Below, in pieces: positions 42,201-50,967 of a stretch of DNA of 64,000 nt (positions within the stretch are counted from its first letter, which is position 1; every line of letters starts with the position of its first letter). The notes beneath the pieces were generated by a model that worked only from the letters and a program-made list of their open reading frames with translations, made no database searches and was not told the origin of the DNA. Position numbers and translations under genes: made by a program. Source of the stretch: Rostratula benghalensis (lineage: Eukaryota; Chordata; Aves; Charadriiformes; Rostratulidae); contig VXAI01000020.1 in the NCBI GenBank assembly GCA_013399305.1, forward strand, positions 2,259,416 to 2,323,415, read 5' to 3'.

Positions 42201-45200
42201 TGGCTGTGTGGTGTGATTTCCATCACAAATACTAGGAAAAGAGAGCTCCTTATATTATGTCCCCAGATGCAACATATCCTAGATTTATGCCAATTGCAAC
42301 CAAGAACAGTGCAAACATTTCATCAGGACCCTTAGCTTTGGAAGTTCACTATAGAACAATTTTTTCTGCTACAGAACCACATTCTTAACATAGACCCAAC
42401 TTCTAGCCCACAGTTACAATAACCCTGAAAGCAGGAACAGATTACAAATAAACAACTACAGTCTTGCAAACAGCTTAATAAACAGCTACAATAAAAGCAT
42501 CCCCTTAAAGCAAAAATACCTAATATTTATGATCCCCCTCATAATCCTACACTACCAGTTTTCTTAGGAAAGGCTCAAGAGCCATACCGTGATACCCTGT
42601 TCATCAGCTGGCTCTGTATTTGTCTGATCATTCCATGCCAGAAAATAGTAGGAAAATAATATTCCTCAATAATTCACTCTTTCTACAGTTCTCTCAGATT
42701 ACTCTCCAGAGATCCCAGTAGACAGCAAGTCCACATGAGATATTCCAGCAAACCAAATGTTTAAGACAAGCCTGTTTGTTCCTGGGCAAGCAGTAAACAG
42801 GTCATTCCCCTGTGTTTCCTAAAAGGAATAAGAAAGGTTCATTCCTACATGATTTTGAAAGGTTTGAGAAGAAAACCACCTCTTTCCCAAAATGTGATTA
42901 TGATGTAGAGGAAAGAGATCCTGGGTATACAATCCCCATTATTATGACTGTCATCAGTATGACATCAACCTGCAAAAGTCAAGTTGCAACATTCATTTCA
43001 GTTGCAGAAGTGACAGTCACGTGGCAAACAGAAAAATCAATGTCAAGTGTAGTACATGCAGCAATACTTTTCTATTCTTCACAGCACAGCCGTCCCATGA
43101 CGTGAGCTAAACCAATGAAGAATGGTGATCTGGATGGAAATTCACCCAGTCCACAGTAGATATGGATTAATGTCTTACTGAGAGCATTCAGACGTCTTTC
43201 CTTTGTTCTGATAGTCCATTATACACTGAATAAGATGGTTATTTTCATCCAACATCTGAAACGATAAAGAACAATTTTGAAGTAAGTTTCATGAAGGAAC
43301 TGAAGATAAATTTGAGCCTTGCTCCTCTTCTCAGAGTTTTTAAAAACAAATCAGCAAAGTAGTATTCCAGCAAGTTCTACATTAATAATTTATAGAAGAC
43401 TCTTTTGCTCCCATCTCCCCGCGCCCTCCAACTAGTTTTACAGCTTTAAGTTTAAGGGTTTCAAGCATATATTATAGCTACCTTTTTGAAGCTTCCTATT
43501 CAGATACCTGTGCCAAGTTCTTACAAAGTTTTGCATTTCTTCATTAGATCTCTACCAAGAAGTTTACTTCAAAATTTATACACCAAATTCCCTTTCTCCT
43601 TCTAAAGCCCACATTTGCTCATAACGTTAATAATAAAAGGTATTGAAATTGCTATTTATAGAGACTCAGCTTAGCAGACAGGTTTGTTTCAAGGAAATGC
43701 ATTGGAAAAATAGGCTATATTTACATTAAGAATCTCTAATTAAGCAGCACTTCATAAATTTTGTGTATAATGGGCACAACAGATCTATTGTACTTCAGAA
43801 GTGTCAAGAAGTACAAACATATGTGGGATACTTTTCTGGAAAAAAAAAAAAAAAAGAAAAGCAGTCCTAAAATGGGAAATTGAAGATCTTGTGTTGTGGC
43901 TTTCTACAAAAAGCTCATGCATTCGAGGCATTCCAAGTGCCATAAACAAGAAAAAGATGAAGCCTGGTTTCCTAGAGCTGCACATCCCCACACCCACATC
44001 TTTTTAACCACTGTCCAACACCCTGATCTCTGACTGACCAAAAGCCAGCAGAACCATGGCTAACCTGAGCTGCCTGCCCAGTTATTTAAGTCACCTGAAC
44101 TAAATGGAAAATTTGCCACCAAATGAAAAAATTTGCATTGATTTCTCCCTCTGCTTCCTCTCAGATCCCTATTTGGATCCCTTTACCCAGCTGCTGAATT
44201 TCACAAAACTAATGGGATCTTAACCACCTCCAAGACTCTTTCCTTCTTCCAAACATGGCTGAGATTAGCCAAAAGGATCATGCTTCTAGAAGGAAAGCAC
44301 ACCACATCACTTCTAAATTACATCTCCTTTATTTCCCTAGGAATCCAACTGAAACTTATTATATAAGGGAAAAAAAAACAAACCCAAAAACTAGTAAGTA
44401 CTGACACTTTTTTATCTTCTGATTAATCCATCTCTACGAAAAGGGTATGTAGTCAGAAACCTCAGGCAGCCCACCCAGGATTTATACCCATGTAAGAATG
44501 AGCCAACAAGCTGGGTCTTCATACATTGAAACCAGTAATTCACCAGAATTGACTAGAGAGATCACCGAGCAATTATTCTGTCTGAAACTGCTGCATCTGG
44601 AAACATTGTCATTAAGCACTAAACACAGACAGAACTGCAGTATTTTGAGTTACTGTCTGAGCCTCAGAAACTAGGCAGAACTGTAGTTGCACACTCTGAA
44701 GGGAATCACAAACACAATGCTACACAAACACAGGTCACGTGTACTAACATCAAGTTTTGTAAGAAACACGGTGGATTTTTTCAACAGAAGAAATTAAGGA
44801 AAAAGGAGCTGATACCTTTGATACCAAAGTCTCACAAAACATTAGCCAAGGAAGCCTTGAATCAAGGCCCTCTTCAGAATATTTTCCACCTTCCAGAGGA
44901 AGGCAGCAGACACTTAAAGACAGGCAGACCTTCAGACTGCCAGTTAGATGCACTCTTCAATGTCACCACATAAGCTGGACCTCTTTGGGTGTTAAAAAAA
45001 AAAAAGGAATGCTAGGACGATGAGGAAAGTAAATGAGAAAGAATACAACTGTAACCTAGACAGGATTGCAGGCACTATTTATACAAATTTTATTGAGCAG
45101 TTGCTGATAGAAAATTGAAATAGTTGTTTGAAAGTTATAAACACCTACCATCTAAAGAGAATTTAGTTTCCAGCTGGATGGAGACACCTCCAGGGCTTTT

Positions 45201-46436
45201 GACAGCTTATGCACATTACAAAGAGTCTTCACCTTTAACTATACCAGGGTTTTGCCAGTACACTGCCATCAAATTAATGGTTTAACTACAGCACAAGAAA
45301 AACTTAATTGTCTGTGTTCTCCATATGCACCCCAGCAACCCGAAGTTTCTCCTGGCTACCTTTAGGCAGCTTTACACCCAGTGGGCATGTATTTTCACCT
45401 ACACTTCTCAAACACTGATTTCTGCTACACTATCCTAGAAGTCTCCATTATGACTCCGGGGTCTTCTTTGAGGTCCTGATCCCTGCACTACCTACCCTGT
45501 TGGCACTCTTTATTTGATAAATCACAGGTGAGCTATATCTACCCAAAAGGCTCCTACCCGAGGAGCTTGTGCAGTAATGCAAATTCTGTTTGATTCACAT
45601 TTATAACAGTGCGAGTCTTCAGTTAAGTTTCTAAATACCAGTAAGTTATCCGTGAACTGGAACATGCTCCTTCTCTTCTTCCAATACAAAACATCACGGA
45701 TTATTACAAATCCTATACGTGCTTTTCTTAGGCTGCTTTAGTGAGTTAACTTGCTCCCTCCCACTCAAGCTTAAATGGAGTCGTTTGCAGTCGCTGTCAT
45801 TGGCTCCGACCATGACGTTCTTCGTTAATAAGACTTAAAAGTTTAGGGGCAGCCTTACCACCGGGCGGGCCGAGTTCAGGAGCTGCAGCCGCCTCTGGGT
45901 CGGAGAGCCCAAAGCCAGGCAGCCTTCAGGAACGACCAGACTGCGGCCCACCTTACAGACACCCCTCATAGGAAGGGGTTACCCAGCTCCTCCGTTTCCC
46001 CACCGCGCCAGCCCGAGTCCTTACTGCTGAATTCAAGCCCACGGCCCCGGGAACGCTCGGGCCANNNNNNNNNNNNNNNNNNNNNNNNNNNNNNNNNNNN
46101 NNNNNNNNNNNNNNNNNNNNNNNNNNNNNNNNNNNNNNNNNNNNNNNNNNNNNNNNNNNNNNNNNNNNNNNNNNNNNNNNNNNNNNNNNNNNNNNNNNNN
46201 NNNNNNNNNNNNNNNNNNNNNNNNNNNNNNNNNNNNNNNNNNNNNNGCCCCGAGCGCGGCCCGGCCGCCATCCCCCCCGCCTCGCTCCGACGGGGCCTTG
46301 GCGCTCCGGAGCGCCGCCACCACCCCCTTCCCGGCGCGGGGAAGGCCGGGGCCGGGCCCCTCCTCACCTTCTGGATGGCGGCCGGCGTGATCTCGCCCTT
46401 CCCCCGCTGCCTCGGGGCCGCGAAAGCCACCGACAT
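3269..46436 (-). CDS. SS18: SS18, BAF (SWI/SNF) chromatin-remodelling subunit; whole coding span, 11 exons
   Basis: SS18 is a nuclear transcriptional coactivator with no DNA-binding domain of its own. It joins the BAF complex through its N-terminal SNH domain, which contacts the BRG1/BRM ATPases, and activates through a C-terminal QPGY-rich region. Eleven minus-strand exons with GT-AG borders and continuous phase give 1,257 nt, exactly 418 codons plus TGA, the length of the long mammalian isoform. By exon, the residues are 1-23, 24-49, 49-77, 78-129, 129-203, 203-259, 259-294, 294-325, 325-366, 366-410 and 411-418. No frameshift or internal stop was seen, so this looks like the intact functional gene. 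The ATG at 46436 begins [12 protein letters not shown], the conserved start; the open frame upstream of it (to 46487) contains no ATG. The gene is driven from the CpG island at about 45.85-47.4 kb. Identification is from remembered family sequence, not a database search. Confidence 0.97.
3296..5389 (-). other. SS18: SS18 intron 10
   Basis: The 2.1 kb intron between exon 10 and the terminal exon has GT-AG borders. No interspersed repeat or nested gene was recognised. The frames at 4176-4424 and 4729-5046 (plus strand) have no recognisable content. Confidence 0.85.
5390..5523 (-). CDS. SS18: SS18 coding exon 10 (residues 366-410)
   Basis: The exon encodes [20 protein letters not shown] followed by [14 protein letters not shown] and ends RPYGYDQ. 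It is 134 nt, enters in phase 1 and leaves in phase 0. The acceptor is GATGTCTAG and the donor GTATTCTT. In human synovial sarcoma the usual SS18-SSX junction lies at the end of the equivalent exon, so its phase 0 end is of comparative interest. Confidence 0.94.
7415..7755 (-). mobile_element. CR1 LINE fragment, minus orientation
   Basis: The plus strand shows the reverse complement of a CR1 3' region: GAATCACAG with GTTGGAAAGGACCTC at the 3' end, then the conserved block for TTCCAGCACTCTTTCAGG through CTCTACAACCTCC. It is 5'-truncated and lies within intron 9. Confidence 0.85.
7925..7981 (+). mobile_element. CR1 3' tail fragment, plus orientation
   Basis: Contains GATCTTTAAGGTCCCTTCCA followed by a degraded ATTCTAACCATTGTGT tail, the typical CR1 3' terminus. 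It is very short and 5'-truncated. Confidence 0.75.
8479..8601 (-). CDS. SS18: SS18 coding exon 9 (residues 325-366, QPGY repeats)
   Basis: The exon encodes [20 protein letters not shown] and then PPQQQQ with repeated YPGQQ units, the densest part of the QPGY domain. It is 123 nt and symmetric phase 1. The acceptor is CATCTTACAG and the donor GTAAGAAC. Read-through into intron 9 stays open for about 50 more codons, but that tail is not SS18-like. Confidence 0.94.
8602..9330 (-). other. SS18: SS18 intron 8
   Basis: This 0.73 kb intron lies downstream of the probable cassette exon. It contains a CA-rich tract just inside its 5' end (minus strand, about 9316-9290) and an A18 run on the plus strand near 8900. 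No repeat insertion was recognised. Confidence 0.85.
9331..9423 (-). CDS. SS18: SS18 coding exon 8 (residues 294-325), likely alternative cassette
   Basis: The exon encodes [17 protein letters not shown] and continues [13 protein letters not shown]. It is 93 nt and symmetric phase 1, so skipping it removes 31 residues without changing frame. In mammals this segment (about residues 295-325) is absent from the shorter SS18 isoform. The donor is GTATCTAT, weaker than GTAAGT, and the pyrimidine tract before the acceptor is broken by AATTGATG just before TAG. That is consistent with regulated inclusion. Exon identity is seen in the sequence; its alternative use here is inferred. Confidence 0.94.
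9424..11468 (-). other. SS18: SS18 intron 7
   Basis: This 2.05 kb AT-rich intron has GT-AG borders. No repeat family or nested gene was recognised. Confidence 0.85.
11469..11573 (-). CDS. SS18: SS18 coding exon 7 (residues 259-294)
   Basis: The exon encodes [20 protein letters not shown] followed by [16 protein letters not shown]. It is 105 nt and symmetric phase 1. The acceptor is GGTTTTTCAG and the donor GTAATCTC. This is part of the QPGY domain with spaced tyrosines. A (TG)n tract lies about 190 bases upstream on the transcribed strand. Confidence 0.94.
11574..12337 (-). other. SS18: SS18 intron 6
   Basis: This 0.76 kb intron contains an AT/AC dinucleotide tract at 11751-11776 and an A-rich run around 11899-11940. 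No gene was seen. Confidence 0.85.
11751..11776. repeat. (AT)5(AC)8 microsatellite in intron 6
   Basis: Compound dinucleotide tract. Transcribed as (GU)8(AU)5 about 180 bases upstream of the exon 7 acceptor. Confidence 0.95.
12338..12505 (-). CDS. SS18: SS18 coding exon 6 (residues 203-259)
   Basis: The exon encodes [17 protein letters not shown], then a Gly/Gln-rich stretch and [20 protein letters not shown]. It is 168 nt, phase 1 in and out, again at Gly codons. The acceptor is CTTTCGCAG and the donor GTAGGACT, the least consensus-like of the 3' half donors after exon 8. The reading frame is open throughout. Confidence 0.94.
13383..13505 (+). mobile_element. CR1 3' fragment, plus orientation
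   Basis: Matches the CR1 subtype with CTGGACACGTTCCTGTGAGA and CTCTGGCAGGGGGATTGGAC, then AAGGTCCCTTCCAATCCCTG and an ATTCTGTGATTCTGTGA tail. In intron 5. Confidence 0.8.
14680..15775 (-). mobile_element. CR1 LINE with reverse-transcriptase relic, minus orientation
   Basis: This is the longest repeat here, about 1.1 kb. Minus-strand translation at 15676-15479 gives [17 protein letters not shown], the LINE reverse-transcriptase motif. It is followed in shifted frames by [20 protein letters not shown] and ECIK-type CR1 sequence down to 15091, then the ORF2 C-terminal and 3' region to about 14680. Frameshifts and stops show it is dead, and the 3' tail is missing. In intron 5. Confidence 0.9.
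16458..16660 (-). mobile_element. CR1 ORF2 fragment, minus orientation
   Basis: Minus-strand translation contains [20 protein letters not shown] and [20 protein letters not shown], the CR1 ORF2 C-terminal region also seen in the copies at 14.7-15.8 kb and 22.8 kb. Truncated at both ends. In intron 5. Confidence 0.85.
21638..21859 (-). CDS. SS18: SS18 coding exon 5 (residues 129-203, Met/Ser/Gln-rich)
   Basis: The exon encodes [17 protein letters not shown] and continues through [20 protein letters not shown] to MNMQPNQ. It is 222 nt and symmetric, phase 1 to phase 1, with split Gly codons at both ends. The acceptor follows a long pyrimidine tract ending CTTTCTGAAG; the donor is GTAAGTAA. This low-complexity segment begins the transactivation half of the protein. 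Confidence 0.95.
22765..23596 (+). mobile_element. CR1 LINE 3' segment, plus orientation
   Basis: About 830 bases run from the ORF2 C-terminal part ([12 protein letters not shown] frame, broken by stops) through the conserved GTTCAGCCTGGAGAAGAGAA block to a complete 3' end, TTCCAACCCAAACTATTCTA. An A-rich run follows. It is a 5'-truncated, inactive copy in intron 4. Confidence 0.92.
24911..25375 (-). mobile_element. CR1 fragment, minus orientation, interrupted by a second CR1 tail
   Basis: The plus strand begins ATAGAATAACACGGGTTGGA (reverse complement of a CR1 end) and resumes at about 25051 with CCACTAG, then CACCACCCTCACAGTAAAGA, to about 25375. Between these, 24950-25050 is a CR1 3' end in the opposite orientation. 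In intron 4. Confidence 0.85.
24950..25050 (+). mobile_element. CR1 3' tail nested in a minus CR1
   Basis: Contains CCCTGCCCATGGCAGGGAGG, GATCTTTAAGGTCCCTTTCA and CCATTCTATGAT in plus orientation, flanked on both sides by minus-oriented CR1. Confidence 0.8.
27289..27301. promoter_or_regulatory. X-box-like palindrome GTTGCCAGGCAAC
   Basis: Two perfect half-sites (GTTGCC and GGCAAC) with a one-base spacer match the RFX-family X-box consensus GTNRCC(0-3N)RGYAAC. It lies 35 bases into intron 4, just after exon 4. Function is inferred only. Confidence 0.45.
27336..27489 (-). CDS. SS18: SS18 coding exon 4 (residues 78-129, proline/methionine/glycine-rich linker)
   Basis: The exon starts [12 protein letters not shown] and contains a PPPPPR run, an SH3-ligand-like proline stretch, followed by [20 protein letters not shown]. 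It ends after QMP with the first base of a Gly codon. The acceptor is CTCCTTTCAG and the donor GTAAGTTT. It is 154 nt, phase 0 in and phase 1 out. It sits in a local CpG-dense patch within an AT-rich gene. Confidence 0.95.
27816..27839. repeat. (CA)12 microsatellite in intron 3
   Basis: An uninterrupted CA dinucleotide run. Transcribed as (GU)12 about 330 bases upstream of the exon 4 acceptor. Confidence 0.95.
29061..29640 (+). repeat. Possible solo LTR-like segment in intron 3
   Basis: The segment begins TGTCCTGGGTTGAG and ends GAACAACA, with an AATAAA at about 29287, a layout that recalls an avian endogenous-retrovirus LTR. I see no target-site duplication and no internal retroviral sequence, and I cannot name a family. 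Boundaries are guesses. Confidence 0.25.
38171..38675 (-). mobile_element. CR1 fragment, minus orientation
   Basis: About 505 bases. The plus strand runs from CACAGAATTACAG with GGGGTTGGAAAGGACCTTCA to CTCCAGTAGGCTCCCTGTCC and AGAATTGGGCACAG, the reverse complement of a CR1 3' region. Different subtype from the 22.8 kb copy. In intron 3. Confidence 0.9.
41790..41874 (-). CDS. SS18: SS18 coding exon 3 (residues 49-77)
   Basis: The exon encodes [20 protein letters not shown] followed by NMQSLLPA, the end of the SNH domain. The acceptor is TTTTTGATAG and the donor is a near-perfect GTAAGTACA. It is 85 nt long and ends in phase 0 after Ala-77. It is followed by the 14.3 kb intron 3. Confidence 0.95.
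41875..43178 (-). other. SS18: SS18 intron 2
   Basis: This 1.3 kb intron has GT-AG borders. No repeats were recognised. The 97-codon frame at 42812-43105 (plus strand) is not recognisable as protein. Confidence 0.85.
43179..43255 (-). CDS. SS18: SS18 coding exon 2 (residues 24-49)
   Basis: The exon encodes [19 protein letters not shown] and then KTSECS, the core of the SNH helix that docks on BRG1/BRM. The acceptor reads CGTTTCAG and the donor GTAAGACA. It is 77 nt long and enters in phase 0. It leaves two bases (CA) of the Gln-49 codon, which exon 3 completes with A. The translation is in frame with exon 1. Confidence 0.95.
43256..46367 (-). other. SS18: SS18 intron 1, including assembly gap
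   Basis: This 3.1 kb intron starts inside the CpG island and contains 182 undetermined bases (46065-46246). Its length is therefore nominal. No other exon was found in the readable part. Confidence 0.85.
46065..46246. other. Assembly gap (182 N)
   Basis: Undetermined bases lie in GC-rich DNA, 121 bases downstream of exon 1 in the transcription direction. Open frames spanning the gap are artefacts of translating N. A further single N is at 53215. Confidence 1.
46368..46436 (-). CDS. SS18: SS18 coding exon 1 (residues 1-23)
   Basis: This exon encodes [12 protein letters not shown] followed by [11 protein letters not shown], the start of the SNH domain. The ATG occupies 46436-46434. The base at -3 is G and at +4 is T, a moderate initiation context. 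The exon ends in phase 0 at AAG, followed by the strong donor GTGAGG at 46367-46362. It lies inside the CpG island, and the assembly gap in intron 1 starts about 120 bases downstream. Confidence 0.96.
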
Positions 46437-47001
46437 GTCTGGCCGCTGCCAGGAGGGCCGGTCCGCCCCCGCCGCCCGCCCGCTCACTCACGCGCCCCGC
46501 GGAAGCAGCAGCGGCGGGAGGCGGCAGCGATCCGGGAAGAACACGGAGGGCGGGGGCGGCTGCCCAGCGGGACGGCCCATCCCAGTCCCGCCGGGGAAGG
46601 GTTAAGGCGATACCGGCAGCTCCTCCCCTTCCCCCCCCGCCGGCGGGAGCCCCGGGGAGACCGCAGACACCTCGTGCCGCTCGGGCAAAACGATGAGACC
46701 CCGAGAGTCAGCGCGGCGCCCTTTCAATGTAGCCTCCCCACGTCCCGCGACCTTCTCGGCTACCCCTTTCTCTCTGCCGCGTTGGTACGTTCCCGCCCAG
46801 CGCGCCTCGGCGCCGGACGGGCAGCGAAGTGGTACGGCCGGCGGAGGGGGGGGGATGGGAGCGCTGCGGTGCGTGCGTTGCAGGGGAGGCGTTCCGGCTG
46901 TGCCGAGTGGCGCGCTCTCCTCCCCCGTCTGCCCGCCGCGGCAGTTGGTTGCACCCGGGCAGCTGGCTCTGGAGGGGCGGGAAGAAGGCGCTTCGGGTTG
47001 T

Positions 47002-47040
47002 GAGGAGGAGGAGGAGGAGGAGGAGGTGGCGGCGGCGGCG
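47002..47040 (+). repeat. GGA/GGC trinucleotide tract in the CpG island
   Basis: About eight GAG/GGA units are followed by a GGC run. On the minus strand it would be CTC/GCC-rich leader or promoter DNA. It produces poly-Leu, poly-Arg and poly-Glu open frames in several phases that are not genes. Confidence 0.85.
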
Positions 47041-50000
47041 GGGGCGGCAGGTGGCTTTGGGCTCTGCCGGCGAAGCCGCGGCGGTTTCGGTCTGGCACCA
47101 TTGGGCCAGCCCGTGAAGGAAGTCAGTAGTGGCGGAACCGGCGCTAACCGGCGGGGGAAGCTGCTGCCCTGACACTCTGGCCGTTTGCTCGTACGTTCGT
47201 AGCTGCCAGCGCTGACAGGTCGGGGGGGAGGGGGAAGAACAAATCGCGCAGAGAAAGTTGGAAGGGAGCAGCAGCTGGTGCTCAGGGACCCCGGGCTCCC
47301 TGATAAGGGGCGGGTCTCCCTTACCGACCCGGGAGGCCGCCGCTTCCATGTTCATGAGAACGAAACAGAGCAAGGAGAAGCAGCTACTGCCGCAATTTTA
47401 AATAAATTACAGTGCTGAAAGTGCTAAAATCGGCCTTGAATTTTTTACTGCGGCCACTGGAGGGAATGTTGGTTTAGCCGAGGGTCATCGTGACCGTTTG
47501 CTAAGTATGAGACTATTCTTTACAAGAATAAGGGTTGCAAAGGGTAATGGTAAAGTTGAAAATCCCCAATTAAAGTATTTTAAACCTGCTTTTACCCAGG
47601 TACACCCCTGCTCAGCCTGTGTGCTTTCCAGTGTTGCCCTGCAGGCAGTGAGTACCATCTCCTTTCCAAGCTGTGGCCTTTTGTAAACTGATTTCTGCTC
47701 CCGCGGTTGACAGAATCGTGTGCTGCTGTGGCTGACAAGACACTACTCAGCGACATGACACCACACCACAAAATATGAATCTTGTTCCTTACTGGATGCG
47801 TTGCTTGCTCTGTTTCTCAGCTGTTGCTGGCTGAAGTCCTTGGCTCTTCCCGCAAGCCCTAACCCTTGTGGTTACAGCACACATTTGTTAGTGGCATCCT
47901 GGCCACCCCGTGGCTGTACAGCTGCTTCCCTACTGGCATGCTGTCTCCTCAGACTGTTCCTAGGCTGGCTTCTTTCCCCAGCCCCATGGAGATTGCTCTT
48001 CCTGGCTCTGCTGTCCTAGAATTGACTGTGACTGTCCATCACCTCCTGCTTTTTTCCCTTGACAGCCAGTTCCCAGGCTGCGGCTCCAAGCTGTTCTGGC
48101 ATTCCTACAACGTCCCCCTCTCCAAGGGTCTGCCACCTGGGCTTGATGCTCGCTGTTAACAAAACAGTGCTGCTTCTGCCCTGTCTCTTCAGATTATACA
48201 GGACCCCTGACCTGATGAGGTACTAATCTCGTTTGCTCTCCTCCACAGAAAATGTCCCTGGCCCAGTCCTTGCACTGTAGGTTGTGCTGGGGAGGAGTGA
48301 TGTAAGCATATCCACTAGGCTGTTTGTGTTTTTTAACCATTTCACTCATCACCATGGTGTCTAGGTCCATTTTTTGTACTAGTAAGGTGGGTTTTGTTCT
48401 GTCTCCTATGCACTTCATCATCACAATCATTGCTATCATACTTGTAGGAAACCAAAATCAAAAAAAAGAAAGCATTGAAGAAACCTGTTTTTTCTAAAGT
48501 TGATATGCTTCATGGTGATTTGTGGTTATTATATGTTCTTGGAGAGAACTCACAGGATATGTATAGGATTGTAATAGCTCTGTGCTCAAATTGGTATTAT
48601 TTCTAGTTATGACAAAGGATAACAAAGAATCCTAGGAATGAAGAATGTAAGAGAGCCTTGGCTAAATCAACGTGAAACCTGAAGGTACCATCTCCTAGTC
48701 AGCTGCAAATAGAATGATGAGGACTTAACTTCTTTAGCAGAAGCACATGCTTGGCCCCGGAGAGCTGAAAAGCACCTCAAGGCTGCGGGCATCTTCAGCA
48801 ACTGGAGAGTTAAACAGCTTCTCATTAAATACTCTGAACACCGGGAATTCCACAAGAAGTTTTTCTCTTCCCAGAAGTATTAACTCCTCTTATTCTCATC
48901 CTCTGGTTACCCACCTGCTGTTTATAAAATGCTTCGCATTGGGGTGTTTTGGTGGTCACAACATTTGAGACAACGTGTATGAGTCGTCAGTCATGTAACT
49001 ACTGCTTTTAAGATCTGAACGTGTCATCATCTTCTCCCACATTTCAAAGCTGGTTTTGAGTAGAGGATTAAAAAGGCTTGCAGGATGCCACAGGTGAAGA
49101 ACCTTAAAAGGAAAGGAGTAATTGCCCACTGTATTTCCGAAAAGTAGTCCAAATGAAATATGAGAAAACTTAGTAGCACATTCCTATTCCCATGCAAAAT
49201 ACGGGAGAGCAATGTTTGGAATTCAACTATTTTTAGAGGAAGATACTCACGTAAGATCATTCATAGTAACTAAAACTGTCTCTTTTGCCTAATTCTGTCT
49301 GATCATTAAATCCATTTATTCCCCCCCATGGTAATTTTTCATTCATATGTTAAAAATCTAGGAACTCCATATTCCTAAACAGCAACAGAGCTAAAGAAAC
49401 ATTGAAAAAAGAGTCTGCAGCTCCATTTTTTCACCATGGAAAGGGAAATTCACACTCAAAATCAACATTTAAATAATGGCACAGATGCATACAAGCAGGG
49501 AAATAGATAGCTACCATGGAAATGTGCCACATGTCTCAGAACACATAACCACAACAGGGTGTCTCTTTTATGGCTTTCTTAATGCATTGCAATATGCCTA
49601 GATATCGAAGGACATATGGTATATTTTCTCTTTAATTGCACATTTCTTTGCTCTTGTGAGTTACTCGCAACCTTAACATTATTTAATTGTAATTTAGATG
49701 CATAAATCCAGAGCATCACTGAGTTTCAGATGCAAATATGTTTCAATCAGATCTCCTTCCACCTCTATTGCAACTTTTGTCAGTGTAGTGTCTTTTTTTG
49801 TTGATGTGCATTTGAGTATGTCGTATTTTTTGGAAAAAAAAAGAATGCAGACAGAGAAGGATGGCCCTTTTTCTTAAGGATTTTCCTCCAGATATCCAAC
49901 TAATATTTCTCAATAGCAAGTAGGATGTCAAGATACAGTTCCCGAGACTAGGATCTGCAAAGCATTAACACTTAGTTCCTAGAGAAAGCTGTCTGTTGGA

Positions 50001-50923
50001 AATAATGTGCTAACAGTAGGGTGATTTTAGTCTTTGCAGGATTGTGTCAAAATTCCAGCCTTCCAACAGTTCTGTGAAAAAATGGTAAGTGATATTCAGT
50101 TTCTGTCTGGTGGTTTGTTTGTTGGTTGTTTTTTTTTTTTTTTCCATTTTATTATCTAAGTTTCTGTAAGTTCTCTGGAATAGGAGAGACAAGTAAGAAA
50201 AGGAACCCACAGACATTCTTGTCCACAACCAGGAAAATGCAGAGTGCTAGTTCATCATAATTTTTAAATTTTCATCTAAAATTAAAATTTCAAACTTGGG
50301 CTTGGTATCAAAGTTGAGAACGATTCCTGAGTTAGACCCTGTGTTTCTCAGACAAAACCTTTATCATGTCAGGGTGACAGCACCTTGTTTTGTGCACCCA
50401 CTTCAAATTGATTAAAAAACCCAAACCACTTTCTTTACTGCAGTAATTGTTTTGCAATTTAAAAAAAAAAAAAAAAGGTTTATGCATTAATTTTGTAATA
50501 TCAGCAATACAACCAGGTAACAGTGAGAACAGATCCCAAGGAATGAGAGTCTTTTGGTGGATGAAAAAAGAAGAGAACAAAGGAAGAAATGCTGGGTTTG
50601 GTTTAGTATTTCTTCACCAACTAAACTTGGTGTGATCTTAAAACTTTGGTGGGATTTCCTGCGTGCCCAGTCTCCGTCTTAATTCATCTTGTTGCAAAAT
50701 GGTGCTTGCACCTGAAGTTCTGCCTATGCAAGTGGTTGAGTCTTAAAAACGGTTCCAGTTCTGCTCATTTAATAAATGGTAATTTATTGTCAAATTACAC
50801 AACAATATCAGACCATTGGTAGGGTACATGATGCTTTTTTTGCTTCCTAGAAGAAATTGCACTAACAGGACAAATTTGTCTCGAGTTTATTCGGTCAGCT
50901 TCCTGTCTGATTTTTAAAATATC

Positions 50924-50967
50924 CTTATTAATATTCTGCACTGGCTATTGTAGAGAATATTAATAAG
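50924..50967. repeat. Perfect 14-bp inverted repeat with 16-base loop
   Basis: Left arm CTTATTAATATTCT at 50924-50937 is the exact reverse complement of AGAATATTAATAAG at 50954-50967. It lies in upstream intergenic DNA with no recognisable element around it. Confidence 0.9.

Larger units (their letters stand above)
45850..47400. promoter_or_regulatory. SS18: CpG island and SS18 promoter region
   Basis: GC content and CpG frequency jump sharply here compared with the AT-rich surroundings. Exon 1 lies within it. GC-box-like GGGGCGG sites occur near 46974 and 47308 (plus strand), an inverted CCAAT box lies near 47100, and an ETS-like GCGGAAG at about 46499. No TATA box was seen, as expected for a broadly expressed gene. 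The transcription start cannot be fixed from sequence. Confidence 0.85.

Noticed and set aside
45966..46491. Minus-strand open frames of 173 and 152 codons across the gap
   Set aside because: They include runs of X from the assembly gap and begin at GTG, not ATG. The only real coding part is SS18 exon 1.
46693..47373. Long GC-rich open frames on both strands (159 and 221 codons)
   Set aside because: They reflect CpG-island composition and the GGA/GGC repeat. The 221-codon frame begins at TTG and no recognisable domain is present.
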